A stretch of DNA of 64,000 nucleotides from a beta proteobacterium MWH-UniP1 (GTDB lineage: Bacteria; Pseudomonadota; Gammaproteobacteria; Burkholderiales; Burkholderiaceae_A), in the NCBI GenBank assembly GCA_036362785.1, contig CP143625.1:559401-623400 (forward strand). The letters are read 5' to 3'. Of this stretch, positions 42,846 to 52,550 are shown in pieces; position 1 is the stretch's first letter, and every line of letters starts with the position of its first letter. A program made the translations under genes and the position numbers. The notes below the pieces were generated by a model that had not been told where the DNA came from, did not search any database, and saw only the letters and a list, made by a program, of their open reading frames with translations.

Positions 42846-43647
42846 CTTTGGTTTGGCGTGCGGCCTGGGCAGCAGCGTCTTGCCAGTGATCGTTGTGGCC
42901 TGCGTAAATGATTGCTCGGGAAGAATTGATCAGCATGCCGCCATTGGCGGTTTTGCCAGCATGCACCGTGGCGACTAAATCGCCACCCTGGGCACCGATG
43001 CCGGGAATGAGTAACGGCAATGTCTTGGCCATATACCGCACAGCCTCGATCTCTTTTGGATAGGTTGCACCCACCACCAGCCCAACCTGTTGATGTTGAT
43101 TCCAACGCTCGGAGGCCTGTTTCGCTACTTCCATATACAGCGGGTGGTGGTTGGTGGACAGCATCTGAAAATCATCGCCACCTGCATTGGATGTTCGGCA
43201 CAGCACAAAGATGCCCCGGCTCTCATACTGCAGATAGGGCATGAGACTGTCCGTGCCCATATAGGGGTTCACGGTGACGGCATCGGCCTGATAGCGGATA
43301 TAGGCCTCTTTGGCGTAATGTTCAGCGGTGCTGCCAATGTCGCCGCGTTTGGCATCTAGGAGCCAAATATGGTGGGGATAGTGATCGCGCACAAAAACGG
43401 ATAAACGTTCTAAGGCGGCCTCTGCGCGGCTAGACGCAAAGTAGGCGATTTGTGGTTTGAAAGCCGCGCAAAAGGGCGCTGTGGCTTCTATGATTCCCCG
43501 ACAGAATGCCTCAATGGCCGCCACCGGATCTTGTTCGGCCAGTGCTTTAAGGGGGGGGGGAAACTTGGTGGGGTCGGGGTCAAGGCCCACGCAGAGCATG
43601 GACTGTTGGGTGTCCCAGGCGTGTTCAAGGCGCGATAGAAAGTTCAT
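42823..43647 (-). CDS. pyrF: Orotidine-5'-phosphate decarboxylase (type 2)
   Basis: 274 residues; decarboxylates OMP to UMP in the last step of de novo pyrimidine synthesis. Type-2 pattern: LCVGLDPDP near the N-terminus, AAFKPQIAYF, and the catalytic LLDAKRGDIGSTAEHYA (Asp-x-Lys-x-x-Asp, about 90-106), then IGAQGGD. The ATG at 43647 is chosen by homology to MNFLSRLE starts. The coding strand contains a run of ten C residues encoding FPPPLKA (about residues 28-34), a possible slippage site. Confidence 0.92.
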   Translation of the reverse strand: MNFLSRLEHAWDTQQSMLCVGLDPDPTKFPPPLKALAEQDPVAAIEAFCRGIIEATAPFCAAFKPQIAYFASSRAEAALERLSVFVRDHYPHHIWLLDAKRGDIGSTAEHYAKEAYIRYQADAVTVNPYMGTDSLMPYLQYESRGIFVLCRTSNAGGDDFQMLSTNHHPLYMEVAKQASERWNQHQQVGLVVGATYPKEIEAVRYMAKTLPLLIPGIGAQGGDLVATVHAGKTANGGMLINSSRAIIYAGHNDHWQDAAAQAARQTKDDINAAF

Positions 43648-43662
43648 GCATGCATCATAAAT

Positions 43663-43688
43663 AAAAAAGCCCCGCGTTGCCGCGGGGC
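43663..43688 (-). terminator. Terminator of groESL
   Basis: 8-bp stem GCCCCGCG / CGCGGGGC with a four-base loop, followed on the minus strand by TTTTTTAT. It lies about 80 nt after groL. Confidence 0.85.
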
Positions 43689-43766
43689 GAAAGATGCGTG
43701 GAGACAACACGTGTGAGACGGGTGGTCCTTTGAAAAGTTCCACCCATACCCACAAGGGACGAGGAA

Positions 43767-45422
<1,656 letters not shown>

Positions 45423-45486
45423 TTAACTCCGTTTAAAAAATTCGTTAAGAAAAAAATTTGATTCGTGTGGATGTTGGCGATACCGA

Positions 45487-45774
45487 TTAGGCAATCACGG
45501 CCATCACATCATCTTCACGCAGCACCAGCAGCTCTTCGCCGTCGACCTTGACGGACTGGCCGGAGTACTTGCCAAAGAGAACCTTGTCGCCGACTTTGAC
45601 ATCAAGTGCGCGGACTTTGCCGTCTTCCAGGATTTTTCCGTTGCCAACGGCCAGCACTTCGCCCTGATCAGGCTTTTCGGCGGCGTTGTCGGGAATCACG
45701 ATGCCCGAAGAGGTTTTGCGCTCGTTGTCGAGGCGTTTGACCACGAGGCGGTCGTGCAGGGGACGCAATTTCAT
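45487..45774 (-). CDS. groS: Co-chaperonin GroES
   Basis: 95 residues, [16 protein letters not shown] at the start, mobile loop [14 protein letters not shown] (about 18-31), and C-terminal [16 protein letters not shown]. The ATG at 45774 follows GGAGC-type Shine-Dalgarno sequence; a longer frame runs into the CIRCE region and is rejected. It caps GroEL. Confidence 0.98.
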   Translation of the reverse strand: MKLRPLHDRLVVKRLDNERKTSSGIVIPDNAAEKPDQGEVLAVGNGKILEDGKVRALDVKVGDKVLFGKYSGQSVKVDGEELLVLREDDVMAVIA

Positions 45775-45863
45775 ATTCAAAAGCTCCATTCCAATAAAAG
45801 ACAGGTTTAAACAGGGGTTTCGAGTGGCGGAGGCGGCCAGGGCAGAAGGGCTCTGGGCAGCTA

Positions 45864-45890
45864 TTAGCACTCGCCACTCTTGAGTGCTAA
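45864..45890. promoter_or_regulatory. CIRCE operator
   Basis: TTAGCACTC-N9-GAGTGCTAA, a perfect match to the HrcA-binding CIRCE element, 90 nt upstream of the groES start. Confidence 0.97.
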
Positions 45891-45891
45891 T

Positions 45892-45919
45892 AATAGGGGC
45901 GCAAAGCCCCCTTTTCAAG
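45892..45919 (-). promoter_or_regulatory. Heat-shock (sigma-32-like) promoter of groESL
   Basis: On the minus strand CTTGAAA (45919-45913), a 13-nt spacer and CCCCTATT (45899-45892) match the sigma-32 consensus CTTGAAA / CCCCATNT. The start of transcription would fall in the CIRCE element. Confidence 0.75.
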
Positions 45920-45942
45920 GCCAAGGCCAGGAAAACTAAGGG

Positions 45943-46203
45943 TTAACCCCCGAAAAACTTGGTTTTTTGCTCGCGCAGGGACTGGCAGTCGATACAGCGG
46001 ATCTTCTGAAGCTTGAGCCGGGCGGCAGGGATCTTCTCCCCGCATTCAATGCAATGTTTGCCGTCAAAGTCGGGGCTGGTCTCAGGCGCAGTCTTACGGC
46101 GGGCCTCTTCCAGGGCGTCCTCGTTGAACTGAGCCTCGATGGCCGATGCGCGATCGCTGTCGTCGGTCAACTCGAAGTAGTTCTCGTTTTTCTCTAGTGC
46201 CAT
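45943..46203 (-). CDS. DksA/TraR family C4-type zinc-finger protein
   Basis: 86 residues from the ATG at 46203 (an ATG at 46218 is also possible). The C-terminal half carries the DksA/TraR zinc finger CIECGEKIPAARLKLQKIRCIDCQ (four cysteines), preceded by a charged helix. DksA itself is longer (about 150 residues), so this is a short TraR-like paralogue that could act on RNA polymerase. It lies upstream of groES on the same strand, but the groES promoter is separate. Confidence 0.85.
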   Translation of the reverse strand: MALEKNENYFELTDDSDRASAIEAQFNEDALEEARRKTAPETSPDFDGKHCIECGEKIPAARLKLQKIRCIDCQSLREQKTKFFGG

Positions 46204-46300
46204 AGCCGGTGTCCCCATAATGCTCGGATTACTTTTCTTGCGTTGCTCGTTGATAATTTGAGGCAACGCTCCGAATTGAATCAGCAAAATATCTCACGAA

Positions 46301-47746
46301 GTGACAATAAACGCACGTCTTGGCCTTTTGGTGCTCCTGGGCCTTCTGCCCGGCTGGGTCTGGGCCCAGTTTTCCCCGAAGATCCAGCTCGCGCCTTTGC
46401 CAGCGGAGATTCGTAAAGAGCTGGCCATGGTGGGGCTGCCAGAGTCTGCATGGAGCGCGGTGGTCTTACCGCTTCCGGCCCGCGTGTTGATTGGGTCAGA
46501 GGTGCGCGGCTTCGGGTTAAACGCAGAACTGCCGATGAATCCGGCATCGGTCATGAAGCTGGTGACCACTCGCGCAGCACTTGGTGTATTGGGACCAGGC
46601 TTTCGCCACCGCACCCGCATTGCCACCACCGGCCGGCTAGAGGGGCACACCCTGAAGGGGGACTTGTTTTTTCAGGGGGGTGGGGACCCTAAGCTTGTTG
46701 TTGAAGATCTTGATGAGATCGTTCAGCGGCTGCGGGCCATTGGGGTGGAAAAAATTGAGGGCCACCTGGTCATTGACGGCACGCGATTTGCAGAGCCCGA
46801 GGTGGATCCAGGTGCTTTCGACCGTAAGCCCAACTCGACTTACAACGTTGGGCCGCATGCGGCCATGGTGAACTTCAAGTCGGTCAAGATTTCAGTCTGG
46901 CCAGAGTCGAATCTGCGGGTGCGGGTGGTGACCGAGCCCAAAATTCCCGACCCAGAATTAAAGACCAGGGTGCAGCTGGTCGATGGTGACTGTCGGCGGT
47001 CTCAGGTCTCTGCCCGCATGGAGGGAGATCAGAAAATTCTGGTCAGTGGGGTGATGGGCCGCCAGTGTCGCGGCCTGGACTTCTATGTCAGTCTGATGGA
47101 TCACGCCCGGTTTGCTTACACGGCGTTTAAGTCGGCCTGGGAAACGGCTGGGGGCAGCATTAAGGCGGGCCTGCAGGTGGGGGCCACGCCAACGCACGCC
47201 AGAACACTGGTGGATTGGGAGTCGCCCAGGCCCTTGATTGAGTTGGTGGCCGACATCAATAAGATGAGCAACAACCCAATGACCCGCCAGCTTTTTCTTA
47301 ATCTGTCGGCCAATGGGAGCGGCCCCGCCACCCGAGAGGCCTCGGGCCGGGTGGTGCGGCAGTACCTGGCATCCCGTGGCCTTGTTTTTCCAGAGCTGGT
47401 CATGGACAACGGGTCTGGGTTGAGTCGTGATGAGCGCATCTCGGCCGAGAGTCTGGCCAGACTTCTGACCGACGCCCTGATGGAGCCCAATGCCTCGGAC
47501 TGGATTGCAACCCTGCCGATGGTGGGTATTGAGGGCACGGTTAAAAATCGGATGCGCAATAGTCTGTTGGAGGGCAAGGCCTGGGTGAAGACCGGAACTT
47601 TGAATAACGTCCGGGCTCTGGCAGGCTATGTCCGGTCGGCCGAGGAGCGATGGGTGATTTTGGTCGTGATGGTGAATCACCCCGAGGCGTCTCGGGCCCG
47701 CCCGGCCATGGACTCTTTGATTAAGTGGGCCTACACTTACTATTAA
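46301..47746 (+). CDS. dacB: D-alanyl-D-alanine carboxypeptidase/endopeptidase (PBP4, S13)
   Basis: 481 residues with a signal peptide (hydrophobic 7-20, cleavage after VWA). Penicillin-binding motifs are in order: SVMK in NPASVMKLV (about 83, catalytic Ser), SNN in NKMSNNPM (about 326), and KTG in WVKTGTL (about 430). A domain insertion follows the first motif, as usual in PBP4. It trims or cleaves peptidoglycan cross-bridges in the periplasm. The start is GTG at 46301. It is divergent from the TraR-like gene. Confidence 0.92.
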   Translation: MTINARLGLLVLLGLLPGWVWAQFSPKIQLAPLPAEIRKELAMVGLPESAWSAVVLPLPARVLIGSEVRGFGLNAELPMNPASVMKLVTTRAALGVLGPGFRHRTRIATTGRLEGHTLKGDLFFQGGGDPKLVVEDLDEIVQRLRAIGVEKIEGHLVIDGTRFAEPEVDPGAFDRKPNSTYNVGPHAAMVNFKSVKISVWPESNLRVRVVTEPKIPDPELKTRVQLVDGDCRRSQVSARMEGDQKILVSGVMGRQCRGLDFYVSLMDHARFAYTAFKSAWETAGGSIKAGLQVGATPTHARTLVDWESPRPLIELVADINKMSNNPMTRQLFLNLSANGSGPATREASGRVVRQYLASRGLVFPELVMDNGSGLSRDERISAESLARLLTDALMEPNASDWIATLPMVGIEGTVKNRMRNSLLEGKAWVKTGTLNNVRALAGYVRSAEERWVILVVMVNHPEASRARPAMDSLIKWAYTYY

Positions 47747-47821
47747 AAATAGTATAACTACTTGATTTAATTAGACTTTTTTCGGATTGCGGGCGGGGGT
47801 CTGGTGTGTTCCAATCCCGGA

Positions 47822-48490
47822 ATGACTGATCCTAACCAGACGAGCCCCAGCATGATGCAGGGCTGGGAGTCCTTCAAACAGCGGACCGCAGCCTTTGTGG
47901 TGGTTGGGCTGCTTGCACTGTCGACATTGTTGACGCCCGCTGGCCGCGAACGCCTTGGCGCCTGGACGGCCCTGGCCTTAGAGGCCTTATCGCCCACTCA
48001 GATGACCTCGGTGTTTTCTGCCTTGCCCACCAATCTGACCGTAGAGCAACGCCGGGTTGCCAGATGGATCGCCAATCATCACCGGGTTTCGATGGACGCT
48101 ATTGAGCAGTTGGTCGCCCGGAGTTTTGATGTGGCCCATGCCAACCGGCTGGATCCCTACCTTCTGTTAGCCGTGATATCGATCGAGTCAGGCTTTAACC
48201 CCTTGGCGGAGAGCCAGGTGGGGGCGGTTGGCCTGATGCAGATCATGCCCAAGGTCCATGCGGACAAGTTCAGGGCCCTGGGGGGCGAGAAGTTGGCCTT
48301 GGACCCCTGGATCAATATGCAGGTCGGCGCGCAGATCCTGCGGGAATACATCGATCGTTTTGGCTCAGAGGTCGCAGCCCTGCGGGCTTATGTTGGTGTG
48401 GCGCCGGATCAGGCGAGCGAGTACCCCGAGCGTATACAGCGGGTGCGCGACCGTATTTTGGCGGCGGCCCTGGGCCGTGTGCTGGCCTAA
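47822..48490 (+). CDS. Lytic transglycosylase (SLT domain)
   Basis: 222 residues from the ATG at 47822. A hydrophobic helix (about 26-42) may be a signal anchor. The C-terminal SLT domain has LLAVISIESGFNPLAESQVGAVGLMQIMP (catalytic Glu at about 123), then ALDPWINMQVGAQILREYIDRFG and ALRAYVG, a soluble-lytic-transglycosylase core. It cleaves glycan strands to anhydromuropeptides. It follows dacB after 75 nt, forming a small cell-wall pair. A GTG 18 nt upstream is an alternative start. Confidence 0.88.
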   Translation: MTDPNQTSPSMMQGWESFKQRTAAFVVVGLLALSTLLTPAGRERLGAWTALALEALSPTQMTSVFSALPTNLTVEQRRVARWIANHHRVSMDAIEQLVARSFDVAHANRLDPYLLLAVISIESGFNPLAESQVGAVGLMQIMPKVHADKFRALGGEKLALDPWINMQVGAQILREYIDRFGSEVAALRAYVGVAPDQASEYPERIQRVRDRILAAALGRVLA

Positions 48491-48554
48491 CGCCAAATCA
48501 TCAGGCCCGTGTTTTGGGCCTGATCGTCAAGCGTGTGTTAACAGTTCGACCAAG

Positions 48555-49778
48555 TTAGGCCTGTTGAATGACTTTCTCGGCGATCAGGGTTTGAATCTCA
48601 TCGTCGCTAAACCCGAATTCCTTTAGAACCTCGCTGGAGTGCTGGCCAAGCTCTGGCGCGGCCTTGGGTTCGGGCCGCGGTAGCCCGCCAAATTTGATCG
48701 GGTGGCCCACTCCCTTGACTCGACCGGCAGTCGGGTGGTCAGTCTCGACCACCATCTCACGGGCAATCGCCTGCGGATGCGTAAACGCCTGCTCAATTGA
48801 ATTGACGGGGCCTGCCGGAACACCTGCTGCATCAAATGCCGCAATCCAATGGTCGGTGGTTTGGTGGGCTAAGACTTTCTCAATCTCAGCTGCCAAGAGT
48901 TCATTGTTTTGTAGGCGTAACGAGTTGGTCTCAAAGCGTGGATCGGTTTTCCATTCGGGGTGGCCGAGTGTCTCAGCGATCCGCTCCCAGTTGGGCTGAT
49001 TGGCGCCACCGATATTCACGTAGCCGTCTTTGGTGCGAAAGGCCTGATAGGGTGCAGTCAGCGGATGGGCTGAGCCCAGCGGTTTGGCGGATAAGCCTGT
49101 TGCAAAAAACATGGCGGCCTGCCAGTAGGTCTGCTGCATGGCTGCTTCCATGAGTGAGGTCTCAACGAATTGACCTTCGCCAGTCTTCATCTTGTGAATC
49201 AGCGCCGCCAAGATACCCACGCACGTCAGAATGCCGCCGTTGATATCAGCCACCGAGTTACCGGTTTTCGCGGGTGGGCCACCGGGGTGGCCGGTAATGC
49301 TCATGAGCCCACTAAAGCCCTGAGCAATCAGATCGAACCCCGGCTTTTCGGCCAAGGGGCCGGTGCGGCCATAGCCAGAGACCGCGGCGTAAATTAAACC
49401 GGGATTTATTTTTTTGAGCTCGTCATAGCCCAGGCCAAGTTTTTCCATCGTGCCCATACGATAGTTTTCGGTGAGCACATCGGCCTGTTGCACCATGCGT
49501 TTCAGAACATCGCGGCCTTTTGGGTTTTTTAAATCAAGTGCCACACCGCGCTTATTGCGATTCAGCACCAAAAAAGGTGCCGACACACCATTGACGCGGG
49601 GCTCGCGATAGCCACGGGAGTCATCCCCTGCTGGAATTTTTTCAACCTTGATGACATCGGCGCCCATGTCGGCAAGCATCATGCCCGCCGTTGGGCCCGC
49701 CATGATCTGGGCAAGTTCTAAAACCTTAATACCAGCCAGTGGGCCGGGACCATAGTGGGTGTTGGGTAATGAGTTCAT
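48555..49778 (-). CDS. CaiB/BaiF family CoA-transferase (family III)
   Basis: 407 residues. Hallmarks: GIKVLELAQIMAGPTAGMMLADMGADVIKVE (nucleotide/CoA fold), FLVLNRNKRGVALDLK, and GNSVADINGGILTCVG with the catalytic Asp (about 177), then EGQFVETSLMEA. It moves CoA between carboxylic acids. It is the third gene of a minus-strand operon after the aminotransferase and enoyl-CoA hydratase-like genes (6-nt gap). The acid pair is unknown; oxalate/formate and succinate-dependent types are both possible. Confidence 0.9.
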   Translation of the reverse strand: MNSLPNTHYGPGPLAGIKVLELAQIMAGPTAGMMLADMGADVIKVEKIPAGDDSRGYREPRVNGVSAPFLVLNRNKRGVALDLKNPKGRDVLKRMVQQADVLTENYRMGTMEKLGLGYDELKKINPGLIYAAVSGYGRTGPLAEKPGFDLIAQGFSGLMSITGHPGGPPAKTGNSVADINGGILTCVGILAALIHKMKTGEGQFVETSLMEAAMQQTYWQAAMFFATGLSAKPLGSAHPLTAPYQAFRTKDGYVNIGGANQPNWERIAETLGHPEWKTDPRFETNSLRLQNNELLAAEIEKVLAHQTTDHWIAAFDAAGVPAGPVNSIEQAFTHPQAIAREMVVETDHPTAGRVKGVGHPIKFGGLPRPEPKAAPELGQHSSEVLKEFGFSDDEIQTLIAEKVIQQA

Positions 49779-49784
49779 GCAAGG

Positions 49785-50564
49785 TTATCGGCCAATAAAT
49801 TCCGGGGGCTGTTTGGCAAGAAAGGCTTTGTAGCCGATTTGAAAATCTTCGGTGTCAAAACAATCGAAGCACTCGTCGCGCTCTGCAGCGGTTAGTGGTT
49901 TGGGATCGGCCAAGCGGCGTGCAAACTTTTTGTGCCAGCGGGCAACCAATGGGGCACCAGCGGCAACACGCTCAGCAGTTTCTTTGGCTTCTTTGGCCAC
50001 ATCAGCATCGGGCACCACGCGCGAGACCATGCCGATACGCAGGGCTTCTTGCGCATCAAAGATTCGGCCTTCCAACAAAATTTCCAGAGCCTTGGATGTG
50101 CCAAGAAGATCTGCAATCGGGGCCATCTCGCTATAGGCCATCACCAGCCCGAGATTTTTAATCGGCGCGCCGAAACGGCTGGATTCGCCGCAGATGCGAA
50201 TGTCGGCAAGTGAAGCAATCTCCATGCCCCCACCCACGCAGATGCCATGAATCTGGGCAATGATGGGGTGGCGGCAGTTTTGAATGGCATGCACCGTGCG
50301 GTGCATGATCTCGCCGTAGGCGATGGCCTGTTGTTTGTTGGCGCGTTCGTTTTCAAATTCGCTTATGTCATTGCCGGGTGAGAAGGATTTTTCTCCGGCA
50401 CCACGCACAATAATGCAGCGAACATGGTCATCGGCGGAAAGTTCGGTAAACGCATCACCAAGGGCCTGCCAAAGCGGCTTGGTCATGGCGTTGAGTTTTT
50501 CTGGCCGATTGATCGTGAGGGTCACGACATGACCCTCACGGGATTGCAACAGAATATTAGACAT
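49785..50564 (-). CDS. Enoyl-CoA hydratase/isomerase family protein
   Basis: 259 residues of the crotonase fold. The oxyanion-hole segments are SFSPGNDISEFE (about 63-74) and CVGGGMEIASLADIRICGESSRFGAP (about 108-133). The usual two catalytic glutamates are not both obvious, so hydratase activity is not certain. It may instead be an isomerase, dehalogenase-like or decarboxylase-like member. It is sandwiched between the aminotransferase (3-nt gap) and CoA-transferase genes in one operon. Confidence 0.87.
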   Translation of the reverse strand: MSNILLQSREGHVVTLTINRPEKLNAMTKPLWQALGDAFTELSADDHVRCIIVRGAGEKSFSPGNDISEFENERANKQQAIAYGEIMHRTVHAIQNCRHPIIAQIHGICVGGGMEIASLADIRICGESSRFGAPIKNLGLVMAYSEMAPIADLLGTSKALEILLEGRIFDAQEALRIGMVSRVVPDADVAKEAKETAERVAAGAPLVARWHKKFARRLADPKPLTAAERDECFDCFDTEDFQIGYKAFLAKQPPEFIGR

Positions 50565-50567
50565 GCC

Positions 50568-51806
50568 TTAGGCCTTGGCCAAATAATCAATCGCTGCCTG
50601 CACCCCCCCTTTTTGATGGGGAATGCCAGCAGCGGCCAGGCCCATTTCAACACCGCCCAAAGTACCCAGCAACGTTAAATCGTTGAAGTCCCCCAAGTGA
50701 CCAATACGGAACACCCAGCCCTGCAGCTTGGCCAATCCCGTGCCCAACGACATGTTGAATTTCTCAAGAACGAGTCGACGGAAATCATCGGCGTTGTAGT
50801 GGGTGCCATCTGGTTTTTTGGGCATGACCACGGCGGTCAGCACGGGGCTGTATTCCGCAGGGTTTTCACAAAGAATCTCTAAGCCCCATGCTTTGACTGC
50901 ACGGCGAGTGGCCTCGGCATGGCGTTTGTGACGGGCATAGATATTGTCTAAGCCTTCTTCATAAAACATGTCGAGTGCCTCGGCCAGGCCATACAAAATG
51001 TTGGTGGCCGGAGTCGTTGGCCAATAGCCAGTTTTATTGGACACAAGAATTTCATCCCATGCCCAATAGGCCTTGGGCAGTGTTGATTTCTTGCTGGCTT
51101 CAATGGCTTTGTCGCTGATGGCATTAAACGAAATGCCTGGCGGCAGCATCATGCCTTTTTGTGAGCCGGCAATGGTCACGTCGACACCCCATTCGTCATG
51201 ACGGAATTCCACACTGCCCATGGATGAGATGGTGTCGACCAATAGGAGTGCAGGGTGTTTTGCGGCATCCATTGCACGACGGACGGCGGCAATGTCAGAA
51301 GTCACACCAGTAGACGTTTCGTTGTGAACGACGCAGACTGCCTTGATGCTGTGACTGCTGTCTTCTTTTAGCCGTTTTTCAATGACGGTTGCGTCAACAC
51401 CACGGCGCCAATTGCCGGGAATGAACTCGGGCTTTAGGCCCAGCTTTTCGGCCAGCTTTTTCCACAGGCTGGCGAATTGGCCGGTCTCGACCATGAGCAC
51501 ATGGTCCCCTGCAGATAGGGTGTTGACCAAGGCCGCTTCCCAGGCGCCGGTGCCAGAGCCCGGGTAGATGATCACGGGGTTCTTGGTGCCAAAGACGGGT
51601 TTGATGGCTTCCAGAATACGCAGCCCAAGCTTGCCGAACTCCGGCCCCCGGTGGTCAATGGTCGGGAAGTCGATGGCCCGTAGCACGCGATCCGGCACAT
51701 TGGTGGGGCCTGGAATCTGCAGGAAATGGCGGCCCTGCCCAATGCGGTTGAGTGATGAACGGGGGTTGATGGCGGGCATGGTGGCGTGGGACGGGTCGCG
51801 TTGCAT
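50568..51806 (-). CDS. Serine-glyoxylate aminotransferase family (class V)
   Basis: 412 residues, PLP-dependent class V. GRHFLQIPGPTNVPDRVLRA and TIDHRGPEF at the N-terminus, GSGTGAWEAAL and WLVDT-type strand LLLVDTISSMGSVEF, and the Schiff-base Lys in TIAGSQKGMMLPPG (about 205). These match serine-glyoxylate/alanine-glyoxylate aminotransferases, which make glycine from glyoxylate. An ATG at 51779 is an alternative start. The divergent GntR gene with its palindrome (51835) probably controls this operon. The dehydrogenase across the divide could supply the 2-oxo acid. Confidence 0.9.
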   Translation of the reverse strand: MQRDPSHATMPAINPRSSLNRIGQGRHFLQIPGPTNVPDRVLRAIDFPTIDHRGPEFGKLGLRILEAIKPVFGTKNPVIIYPGSGTGAWEAALVNTLSAGDHVLMVETGQFASLWKKLAEKLGLKPEFIPGNWRRGVDATVIEKRLKEDSSHSIKAVCVVHNETSTGVTSDIAAVRRAMDAAKHPALLLVDTISSMGSVEFRHDEWGVDVTIAGSQKGMMLPPGISFNAISDKAIEASKKSTLPKAYWAWDEILVSNKTGYWPTTPATNILYGLAEALDMFYEEGLDNIYARHKRHAEATRRAVKAWGLEILCENPAEYSPVLTAVVMPKKPDGTHYNADDFRRLVLEKFNMSLGTGLAKLQGWVFRIGHLGDFNDLTLLGTLGGVEMGLAAAGIPHQKGGVQAAIDYLAKA

Positions 51807-51834
51807 GGTGTTGGGCTCCTTAGGGTTTACACCT

Positions 51835-51848
51835 TTTTGTATACAAAA
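51835..51848. promoter_or_regulatory. GntR-type palindromic operator
   Basis: TTTTGTATACAAAA is a perfect 14-bp palindrome in the 57-nt gap between the divergent aminotransferase and GntR genes, of the TTGTATACAA type bound by FadR/VanR-subfamily GntR proteins. Confidence 0.7.
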
Positions 51849-51869
51849 TAATTTAATACAATTGTGCCC

Positions 51870-52550
51870 ATGTTATTGCCCATGTCAACCGAAAAAACCC
51901 TAATCCCACGGCAGGGTCTCCACGATGCCGTGGCAGATCGGCTTCGGCAGTACGTGGTCGAGGGAAAGCTGTTGCCCGGCCAGCGGCTCAATGAGCGGGT
52001 GCTGTGCGAACAAATGGGTGTCTCGCGCACGCCCATGCGCGAGGCCATTAAAAAATTGGCCGGCGAGGGGTTGGTGCGGCTTGAGCCCAATCGCGGCGCT
52101 GTGGTCCATCGGCTCACGCCTGATGAAGTCGCCGCCGCCTTTGAGGTCGTGGCCAGCATGGAGGCGCTCTCTGGCGAACTTGCCGCCCAGCGGGCCACGC
52201 CAGAGCAAATTCAGCATGTCTTGGATTTGCAGGGTCAAATGGAGCTTGCCCATCGCAACAATGATTTGCCAAGCTATTACCGGATCAATTCAGAAATTCA
52301 TGCAGCGATCAACGAGGCTGCTGGCAATCCTGTACTGACCGAGATGTTTCGGTCGATCAATCTGCGGCTGCAAAGCCTGCGTTTTCGATCCAACCTGGAT
52401 CAAAAAAAATGGGACGCCGCGGTCAAGGAACACAAAGACATTGCCAATGCCCTGGCCAGTCGCGACCAAGCGGGGTTATCGCTGCTATTGCGGCAACACT
52501 TAATGAACAAGCGCGAGATCGTGCTGAAATTATCGGAGCAGGAATCATGA
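51870..52550 (+). CDS. GntR family regulator, FCD domain
   Basis: About 226 residues from the ATG at 51870 (GTG 51864 and ATG 51882 are alternatives). N-terminal winged helix (about 16-80; LRQYVVEGKLLPGQRLNERVLCEQMGVSRTPMREAIKKLAGEGLV in outline), then an FCD effector domain with the metal-binding His residues in YYRINSEIHAAI and EHKDIANAL (about 130-195). It should sense a small organic acid. It overlaps the fused dehydrogenase gene by 4 nt and is divergent from the aminotransferase operon. Confidence 0.92.
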   Translation: MLLPMSTEKTLIPRQGLHDAVADRLRQYVVEGKLLPGQRLNERVLCEQMGVSRTPMREAIKKLAGEGLVRLEPNRGAVVHRLTPDEVAAAFEVVASMEALSGELAAQRATPEQIQHVLDLQGQMELAHRNNDLPSYYRINSEIHAAINEAAGNPVLTEMFRSINLRLQSLRFRSNLDQKKWDAAVKEHKDIANALASRDQAGLSLLLRQHLMNKREIVLKLSEQES

